55,180 nt of DNA, taken from a virus. Positions within the stretch are counted from its first letter, which is position 1. Each line of letters begins with the position of its first letter. The position numbers and the translations under genes were made by a program. The DNA lies in IMG/VR virus record IMGVR_UViG_3300025732_000052, positions 1 through 55,180 of that record. One strand, written 5' to 3'. Below, piece after piece: positions 50,248 through 55,180 of the stretch. The notes beneath the pieces are model-generated. The model did no database searches. It saw only the letters and a list, made by a program, of their open reading frames with translations, and was not told where the DNA came from.

Positions 50248-50712
50248 ATGAAAAAAGAGAACCGGGTTATGTATAGCGGAAAGCTATCTACATACCAAGC
50301 AAACACAAAGAACTTTAATGGTAAGTCTTATCAAGTTTATGACAAAGACCCCTTTAATCCTAATCAGAACTTCTTGTACAAGCGTGCCATATTTGGTATT
50401 AGCATGTATACGGAAGAAGAACTCAAAGAAATGTCTGAAGCTAAAAAACTACGGGTTATCAAAGCCCATAGAAAAACTCAGTTTATTCTAAACTCCTGGA
50501 AACAAGAGATGATGATTAAATTTAGTAATTGTTTATTGGGACATTTCTTTAAGGATCATCCTTTCTTAAATCCTTTTTGGGAAAATACAGAACCAGATCC
50601 TAAATTTGTATGTACGCTATCATTTAAAGACTTAGGTATCAATAAAAAAGATATCATTGACAAATTAATAGATAGTGGTATCTTACCAATTAATTTCTAC
50701 CAAATCTCATGA
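50248..50712 (+). CDS. conserved early protein (154 aa)
   Basis: This 154-residue protein begins MKKENRVMYSGKLSTYQANT. It has a basic helical middle (SEAKKLRVIKAHRKTQFILN) and an Asp/Glu-rich C-terminus. It is the gene after the radical SAM enzyme and overlaps the 106-residue gene by 4 bases, so they may act together. No known family was recognised. Confidence 0.5.
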   Translation: MKKENRVMYSGKLSTYQANTKNFNGKSYQVYDKDPFNPNQNFLYKRAIFGISMYTEEELKEMSEAKKLRVIKAHRKTQFILNSWKQEMMIKFSNCLLGHFFKDHPFLNPFWENTEPDPKFVCTLSFKDLGINKKDIIDKLIDSGILPINFYQIS

Positions 50713-51029
50713 CAAAATTCCACGGCCTTGACAACAGACAGATTGTATTCTGTTATTTAAACAATCTAATTCAATTAGAGGAACTTGAAGAACTTATTGC
50801 GGAAGCACAGATAAGTTCTACTGTACCATTTATGGGTAGTTCTGTAACTCTATCAATGATATTAACAGATGAAAACATACAAAAGCTTAAAGAGCATGAT
50901 ATGTATATTATGTTGAATCAGGTTAATGATATTCTTTACCCTGTGGTAGAGCTTATCAAAGATAGTGATCCGGATCTTTATGAAGAAGTATCAGCTGCCT
51001 TTGATATAGGATTAGATGATTTAATATGA
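50709..51029 (+). CDS. small acidic helical protein (106 aa)
   Basis: This 106-residue protein begins MTKFHGLDNRQIVFCYLNNL and is almost entirely helical and acidic. It overlaps both the 154-residue gene and the HNH nuclease gene by 4 bases, so all are coupled. It could be an inhibitor or partner protein, but this is speculation. Confidence 0.5.
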   Translation: MTKFHGLDNRQIVFCYLNNLIQLEELEELIAEAQISSTVPFMGSSVTLSMILTDENIQKLKEHDMYIMLNQVNDILYPVVELIKDSDPDLYEEVSAAFDIGLDDLI

Positions 51030-51409
51030 AGCAGTGTCAAGACTGTGGAATTACTGTACCTAACTTTTGGAAAAGGATATTAGGTAAAGGCTATTGTAAG
51101 AACTGTGCTAATAAGTATAGTAAACCAAAGTCTTTACCTAAAATCTCCAAAAAGAAAGTGGTAGAGAATCAAGAGTATAGTATACTACGTGTAGAGTTTT
51201 TAAGTAAACATCCTACATGTCAAGCTAAACTTCCTGGATGTACTGTAATGAGTACAGATGTACATCACCTTTATTCTGGTAAAGATAGAAGTAAATATTA
51301 TCTAGAATCTAGTACATGGAAAGCAGTATGCAGGATGTGCCACAATTTTATACATGATAAGCTATCATCTGAAGAAGCTATAGAATTAGGACTTAAACTT
51401 AAACAGTAA
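51026..51409 (+). CDS. HNH endonuclease with zinc finger
   Basis: This 127-residue protein has a zinc-finger head (C4, C7, C24, C27) and an HNH nuclease core: C65 and C72, DVHHL with H80-H81, then CRMCHNFIH (C102, C105, H106, H110). Such phage enzymes cut DNA for recombination, packaging or homing. It is coupled to the 106-residue gene by an ATGA overlap and is followed by the promoter and gene of a GIY-YIG nuclease, a cluster of mobile nuclease genes. Confidence 0.82.
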   Translation: MKQCQDCGITVPNFWKRILGKGYCKNCANKYSKPKSLPKISKKKVVENQEYSILRVEFLSKHPTCQAKLPGCTVMSTDVHHLYSGKDRSKYYLESSTWKAVCRMCHNFIHDKLSSEEAIELGLKLKQ

Positions 51410-51441
51410 TTTGTTTATATAATTTATATGATGTATATTTG
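51410..51441 (+). promoter_or_regulatory. Bacteroidota-type promoter for the GIY-YIG gene
   Basis: TTTG (51410-51413), 20 nt, then TATATTTG (51434-51441): a full consensus match. It lies 19-50 bases before the ATG at 51460. The nuclease gene thus carries its own promoter. Confidence 0.85.
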
Positions 51442-51459
51442 TAGTATAAAACTACAAAC

Positions 51460-52194
51460 ATGCATCAAGATAATTTTTATGTATACACTCATACTAGAAC
51501 AGATATAAATCAAATTTTTTATGTAGGTATAGGTAAAACACCACCTATTCATAAAGTATATAAACATAATACTAAGTATTCCAGAGCTTATGAAAAAACT
51601 AAAAGAACTACTTTTTGGAAAAACATAGTTAAGAAAACAGAATATAAAGTGGATATAGTTTATGAAAGTTCTAATGAAGAAGAAGTTAAGCTTAAAGAAA
51701 TAGAACTTATTTCTTTTTATGGTAGAAAATGTTGTGATGATTCAGGTATTTTAGTAAACTTTAGTCTTGGAGGTGATAGAAACGATGGACCTAAAAACTG
51801 GGGTATTAAAATTAATCAAATAGATATTAGTACTAAAAAAATTATTAAAGTTTGGGATGAACTAAAAGATATACAAAATGAATTAAATTTTTTAAAAACA
51901 AATATTATAAAATGTTGTAGAAAAAAACAAATTACTGCATATGGATATATGTGGGAATATACTAATGATAGATCTTATGATAATATAAGATCTACAACAG
52001 CTAGAAAAAAAAATACAAATAGACGGGTTGGTATAGATGTTTTTACAAAAGATGGAATATTATATAAATCATTTACTACCCAAGAAGAAACTTCTAAATA
52101 TTTTAATATACATAGAGCAACTATACATAAATATTTAAATGATAAGTTTCCTAATAAACATCCTTACTTTATTTTTAAATATAAAAAATGGTAA
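51460..52194 (+). CDS. GIY-YIG homing endonuclease (second copy)
   Basis: This 244-residue protein has the GIY-YIG core (YVYTH at 7-11 and YVGIGK at 21-26) and C-terminal NUMOD1-like DNA-binding repeats (KVWDELKDIQNELNFLKTN and GILYKSFTTQEETSKYFNIH). It is very rich in Lys, Asn and Ile. It has its own promoter, unlike neighbouring genes, and lies after an HNH nuclease. It is not closely similar in sequence to the other GIY-YIG gene at 19770-20480, so the two arrived separately. Confidence 0.85.
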   Translation: MHQDNFYVYTHTRTDINQIFYVGIGKTPPIHKVYKHNTKYSRAYEKTKRTTFWKNIVKKTEYKVDIVYESSNEEEVKLKEIELISFYGRKCCDDSGILVNFSLGGDRNDGPKNWGIKINQIDISTKKIIKVWDELKDIQNELNFLKTNIIKCCRKKQITAYGYMWEYTNDRSYDNIRSTTARKKNTNRRVGIDVFTKDGILYKSFTTQEETSKYFNIHRATIHKYLNDKFPNKHPYFIFKYKKW

Positions 52195-52242
52195 AAATAA
52201 CCCAGATGTAGCAAAAGAATATGGCTTTAGTAAAACAAGGAT

Positions 52243-52434
52243 ATGAAAACAGAAACAGAACACTTAGAAGATAAATTAAAGATGGCCAATATTATTGGTT
52301 ATTGTATTGGTGAGTTAAAAGGACATCATGCACATTATGCAGGACCGCAAGCAATAGAAAAAAGCTATTTAGAAGCAGAGAAACAGTATAAAGAATTTTT
52401 AGATAACCTAATTAAAAAACCAGATGACATTTGA
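52243..52434 (+). CDS. small helical protein (63 aa)
   Basis: This 63-residue protein begins MKTETEHLEDKLKMANIIGY, is helical and His/Glu-rich (LKGHHAHYAGPQAIEKSYLE). It overlaps the next gene by 11 bases. Its function is unknown. Confidence 0.45.
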   Translation: MKTETEHLEDKLKMANIIGYCIGELKGHHAHYAGPQAIEKSYLEAEKQYKEFLDNLIKKPDDI

Positions 52435-52681
52435 AGATTTAGAATTTAAACCTATGACTAACCATGATAATGGGATACATGTAAGAGTAGAGTTTCCTAA
52501 TGGTTATGGTGCTAGTGTTATACAATCCCCATATAGTTATGGTGGATCTAATGGTCTATATGAGTTAGCAGTATTATATGGTGGTCATATATGCTATGAT
52601 ACAGAGATAACTAATGATGTATTAGGCTATCTTAACCAGGCGGATGTAACAGAGTTACTCCAAAGGATAGAGGCACTATGA
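52424..52681 (+). CDS. small beta-rich protein (85 aa)
   Basis: This 85-residue protein begins MTFEDLEFKPMTNHDNGIHV, mainly beta strands with a helical end (ADVTELLQRIEAL). It overlaps its neighbours by a few bases at each end, so it belongs to one operon with them. No family recognised. Confidence 0.5.
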   Translation: MTFEDLEFKPMTNHDNGIHVRVEFPNGYGASVIQSPYSYGGSNGLYELAVLYGGHICYDTEITNDVLGYLNQADVTELLQRIEAL

Positions 52682-53628
52682 AGAACCTACCAACAGCAAA
52701 GGAATTTCTTAACAGAGATGAGAGTGGAGTCTATAATGAAGTAGACATTACTCAGGCTATGGATGCATATGCTAAACTACATGTACAGAGGATTAAAGAC
52801 TTCTTAAATTCTGAGATATGTGAGCGTAGAGAGTATACAGCATCTCGTATGTGTGAGGAAGTACTTAAGTTCATACAAGACAGTGAAAAACTAGATAAGT
52901 TTTTAGGAGGTGCATATGGAGAAATCTATCAGTCTGATGCACTTGCAAAACTTAAAGAAAGAGTTGGACAACGTAAAGAATTTAAAAAAAGAAAAGAAAA
53001 TATGGGTAAAATAGACAAAAACAGTAAATTTTATAAGCCTCCTACCCTACAAGAGCGCTTACAAGATATTAAGTATTTCTTCTTGTTCTGGAGAGGTAGA
53101 AAGAGAGGTATGATATTCACCCGTAACATTGAATTAGATGATTTCCGTTATATCTTCTTTCCCAAAGGATTTGAGAAGTATGGTTACTTAGGAGTACATC
53201 TATGGCATGAAGAAGGTGATTACTTTAATGCTCTTTATCCTTTAGTACTTGCTATGGACCATGACGCTAAGCCTAAATTCTGCCCTAGGTGGTTTCTACG
53301 CTTTCTTCACGTGTTTGGTAGTGATAGATCTATTGTAAGAGTACGTAACTGGACCTTGCATAACTTACTTAGAAAGCTAACTAAAGGTATTGCCTTTGTA
53401 GATTGGAAGACTAAGTGGCACAGTTATGACCTACGTATCTCTATACATGCTCCTATGCACTTACAAAACTTAGCAGATGACATAGAACAGGGGTTTTACT
53501 CTAGAGGTGCACAAGAAGAGTTAGTAGCTAAGATTAAGCAACTAGACCCTAATGCAGGTATTATCTGGGGTAGTGTAGATAGATTAAAAAAACAACTAGA
53601 AAAATTAGAAAACAATGACACCGATTAG
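52678..53628 (+). CDS. two-part early protein (316 aa), possible fusion
   Basis: The first 105 residues (MKNLPTAKEFLNRDESGVYN, then AMDAYAKLHVQRIKDFLN) look like a stand-alone helical protein found at small size elsewhere. From Met109 (MGKIDKNSKFYKPPTLQERL) another protein seems to begin, with aromatic-rich strands (LQDIKYFFLFWRGRKRGMIF). The two halves differ in composition, so this is probably an in-frame fusion of two genes. The activity is unknown. It overlaps neighbours on both sides. Confidence 0.5.
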   Translation: MKNLPTAKEFLNRDESGVYNEVDITQAMDAYAKLHVQRIKDFLNSEICERREYTASRMCEEVLKFIQDSEKLDKFLGGAYGEIYQSDALAKLKERVGQRKEFKKRKENMGKIDKNSKFYKPPTLQERLQDIKYFFLFWRGRKRGMIFTRNIELDDFRYIFFPKGFEKYGYLGVHLWHEEGDYFNALYPLVLAMDHDAKPKFCPRWFLRFLHVFGSDRSIVRVRNWTLHNLLRKLTKGIAFVDWKTKWHSYDLRISIHAPMHLQNLADDIEQGFYSRGAQEELVAKIKQLDPNAGIIWGSVDRLKKQLEKLENNDTD

Positions 53629-53839
53629 CAAAGATTCATTACGAGACATATTAGAAGCTAAAATTGAAAGCTTTCCAAAGCCAAAAAAAATAGTAGGATG
53701 GTATTGCTTATCTACTAAGATTATGGTAAATACTATTGCATTTGCTACATATAGTAAACCTAACTTTATTAAGAGATTCTTTATGAGAACCTTACTAGAC
53801 TTTTACTGGGTTAAAGACACAAACAATGACAACCAATAA
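53615..53839 (+). CDS. small basic protein with hydrophobic segment (74 aa)
   Basis: This 74-residue protein begins MTPISKDSLRDILEAKIESF and has one hydrophobic segment with a Cys (VGWYCLSTKIMVNTIAFATY, about residues 27-46). It overlaps the 316-residue gene by 14 bases and the next by 14. It may associate with the membrane. Function is unknown. Confidence 0.5.
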   Translation: MTPISKDSLRDILEAKIESFPKPKKIVGWYCLSTKIMVNTIAFATYSKPNFIKRFFMRTLLDFYWVKDTNNDNQ

Positions 53840-54338
53840 ACAACAAAATGCAGTGGGCTTATTAATAGAACAAGCCCATAAAGAATGGGGTGAATACAAA
53901 AGAACTATGACAAAAAATAAACAACAAACGGAAGTTGATGTTGCAGAATTAGCGATGAAACTTTATCCATTCAGTAATTCAGAAAGAAATGCTTTTATAA
54001 CTGGGTATAATAAAGCCCGTGAAATGTACGAAGACAAAATGGAAGCCGAAACCATCAAACAATGTGCAACACTTTCAACGATAAAGGCAAGTGCTTATGA
54101 AGACGGATTTAATGACGGATATATGAAGGCATCGAGAACAACAGGCACAACTGAAAGTGGCATCGCAACAGGTAATAACATTTCCACAACAGGCACAACA
54201 ACAAACATAACACATTTTTGTGAAGTATTTGAACCCGCATATAAACCATCGCCAAAGGTAGCAACTATAACATGTGTACCTTGTAAAAAATGCGGAAAAA
54301 GTTTATGGCAACACGCAAAGTGGACAAACATAATATGA
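53826..54338 (+). CDS. MTxNKQQ-family protein (170 aa)
   Basis: This protein contains two successive copies of the family start, MTTNKQQNAVGLLIEQ and MTKNKQQTEVDVAELA (the second ATG is at 53907 and may be the true start). The rest is helical with a Gly/Thr-rich linker and a terminal CVPCKKCGKSLWQHA zinc-type motif. A truncated first copy fused to a second would explain the doubled start. The family looks widespread in Bacteroidota phages and prophages, judging by recall, and its function is unknown. Confidence 0.6.
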   Translation: MTTNKQQNAVGLLIEQAHKEWGEYKRTMTKNKQQTEVDVAELAMKLYPFSNSERNAFITGYNKAREMYEDKMEAETIKQCATLSTIKASAYEDGFNDGYMKASRTTGTTESGIATGNNISTTGTTTNITHFCEVFEPAYKPSPKVATITCVPCKKCGKSLWQHAKWTNII

Positions 54339-54604
54339 CAAACAATAAACAACAAACGGCAGTGGAGTGGTACATTGAAAAACTACTCGATTTAGATTAT
54401 GAATATGCAAAAGGACTAATAACTTTGGGAGTTTGGAGTGAAAGAAAAAATTCTTTAATTCAACAAGCCAAAGAAATGGAGAAGGAAAGAATTGAAACTG
54501 CATACAACAAAGGAACAGTTCATGGAATTGATTATCCTGAAAGTACATTACCAATAACTGGTGAACACTACTACGAACAAACCTACGGAGGAGGTGAGCA
54601 ATGA
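54335..54604 (+). CDS. MTxNKQQ-family protein (89 aa)
   Basis: It starts at the ATG of an ATGA overlap (MTNNKQQTAVEWYIEKLLDL), preferred over a longer upstream frame. It is helical, charged and ends TYGGGEQ, a C-terminus shared with the gene at 54785-55078. That repeated end exists because the next gene's Shine-Dalgarno sequence (GGAGGAGGTGAGCA) is part of this coding region. Function is unknown. Confidence 0.65.
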   Translation: MTNNKQQTAVEWYIEKLLDLDYEYAKGLITLGVWSERKNSLIQQAKEMEKERIETAYNKGTVHGIDYPESTLPITGEHYYEQTYGGGEQ

Positions 54605-54741
54605 AACTATACACAGAAGAACAATTAAAAGCAATGATTGAAAAAAGCCAATTTGTAAAAAAAGTATTTTTTGCTGGATTTAAAGCAGGAGTAGCAGTAA
54701 GTATATTATCTTATTTAACATATTTAGCCCTATCACGATAA
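54601..54741 (+). CDS. 46-residue single-pass membrane protein
   Basis: It starts in an ATGA overlap right after a strong Shine-Dalgarno site. It begins MKLYTEEQLKAMIEKSQFVK and has one hydrophobic segment (VKKVFFAGFKAGVAVSILSY, about 19-38). The first residues (MKLYT) are the same as in the gene at 54785, suggesting duplication followed by divergence of the rest. It may anchor in the inner membrane. Confidence 0.6.
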   Translation: MKLYTEEQLKAMIEKSQFVKKVFFAGFKAGVAVSILSYLTYLALSR

Positions 54742-54773
54742 TGAAAAATAAACAAATGAACAACTTGAAACAA

Positions 54774-54787
54774 GGAGGTGACAAATG
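54774..54787 (+). promoter_or_regulatory. strong Shine-Dalgarno site
   Basis: AGGAGGTGACAA precedes the ATG at 54785 at the ideal spacing and is a full match to the anti-Shine-Dalgarno, unusual for a Bacteroidota-type phage. Similar sites occur before 54601 and 55075 (GGAGGAGGTGAGCA). Confidence 0.7.
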
Positions 54788-55078
54788 AAACTTTACACAC
54801 AACATCAATTGCTAAACACTGCTGAGGCAATCAAAAACTACTACGAGAATAATCCAGATACTGCACAAGAAATGGTAAAAAAACATCTTATGAATTTAGC
54901 ACCAATCACCACAAAAAGAACTCTCATCATCTACAACACCAAAGAAACAACGGAAGAAGAAGCAAGGCATTTATTAGAGATTCTAAATTGTGATGATTCA
55001 ACCTTATGGGACAACGCAGACCATTGCGGAGTTCAAGTAATTGAAGTACCATTAACCTACGGAGGAGGTGAGCAATGA
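54785..55078 (+). CDS. small protein (97 aa) ending TYGGGEQ
   Basis: This 97-residue protein begins MKLYTQHQLLNTAEAIKNYY. It has helical and beta parts (TLIIYNTKETTEEEARHLLE) with one Cys pair (CDDSTLWDNADHCG). Its N-terminus resembles that of the 46-residue protein and its C-terminus the 89-residue protein, because of shared cassette ends. It is coupled to the following gene by ATGA. The function is unknown. Confidence 0.65.
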   Translation: MKLYTQHQLLNTAEAIKNYYENNPDTAQEMVKKHLMNLAPITTKRTLIIYNTKETTEEEARHLLEILNCDDSTLWDNADHCGVQVIEVPLTYGGGEQ

Positions 55079-55180
55079 TTGAAAACATTAAAGCAAGATT
55101 CAAAGCCAAGAGATTTAACATTTGGACAGAAGAAATTGACTTAAAAAATAGAGAGGGTTATTTTATTTATAAAGGCAATG
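55075..55180 (+). CDS. partial gene at the right end
   Basis: It starts in an ATGA overlap preceded by GGAGGAGGTGAGCA and continues beyond the window. The visible part begins MIENIKARFKAKRFNIWTEE and is basic. No function can be given. Confidence 0.6.
   Translation, partial: MIENIKARFKAKRFNIWTEEIDLKNREGYFIYKGN

Noticed and set aside
54303-54614. 103-residue minus-strand frame
   Set aside because: It opposes the MTxNKQQ genes, which have strong ribosome sites and coupled starts on the plus strand.
54741-54788. 15-codon frame starting MKNKQMNNLKQ before the gene at 54785
   Set aside because: Too short to call as a gene; it may be a leader that couples translation, since its stop overlaps the next ATG and it contains the Shine-Dalgarno sequence.

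Overview
This window is part of the genome of a tailed, double-stranded DNA bacteriophage that very likely infects a Bacteroidota host. The virion genes include a large terminase, a portal, a capsid block and giant chaperone-tipped tail fibres. The host inference rests on several promoters of the Bacteroidota sigma type (TTTG or TTG, about 20 nt, then TAnnTTTG), for example at 51410-51441, 44725-44756, 5689-5721 and 6265-6296. Most genes also have A-rich leaders rather than Shine-Dalgarno sequences. No integrase, transposase or CRISPR array was seen. The phage cannot be named from sequence reading alone.

Layout. Positions 1 to 42358 form one long minus-strand virion block. Read in the direction of transcription it holds small DNA-binding and zinc-ribbon proteins, a PD-(D/E)XK nuclease, the large terminase, the portal, a scaffold-like protein, the major capsid protein, a decoration-like protein, connector-type proteins and a tail-type structural protein. 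These are followed by a large adhesion section: three giant fibres of 1205, 1127 and 2199 residues (two ending in an S74-type chaperone) and three LamG-like adhesins. The block ends with Cys-rich Ig/Fn3-like virion proteins, a metallophosphoesterase and a ring/connector-type protein. A GIY-YIG homing endonuclease sits between two of the giant fibre genes.

The strand switches at 42359-42553. The next control region, 42818-43184, is full of palindromes, direct repeats and a run of four 10-bp iteron-like repeats. From there to the right end all genes are on the plus strand and are small, often coupled by ATGA overlaps and punctuated by intrinsic terminators. They include membrane and exported microproteins, a membrane-anchored glucosaminidase (candidate endolysin), proteins with SSB-like C-terminal tails, an atypical radical SAM (SPL-like) enzyme, and adjacent HNH and GIY-YIG nucleases. 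The far right end (53815-55180) is a cassette of related MTxNKQQ genes with strong Shine-Dalgarno sites, unlike the rest of the window.

The most unusual part is an RNA island at 44.2-45.7 kb. It contains a hairpin array, a promoter with a long hairpin, a canonical tRNA-Leu(UAA), and a roughly 350-nt structured noncoding RNA ending in a terminator. Two tRNA-like elements follow. They have identical Leu-type acceptor, D and T arms but unrelated, oversized central domains, and they flank a 55-residue Cys-rich microprotein. I do not recognise the structured RNA or the tRNA-like pair as any known family, and they are the best candidates for a previously undescribed system.
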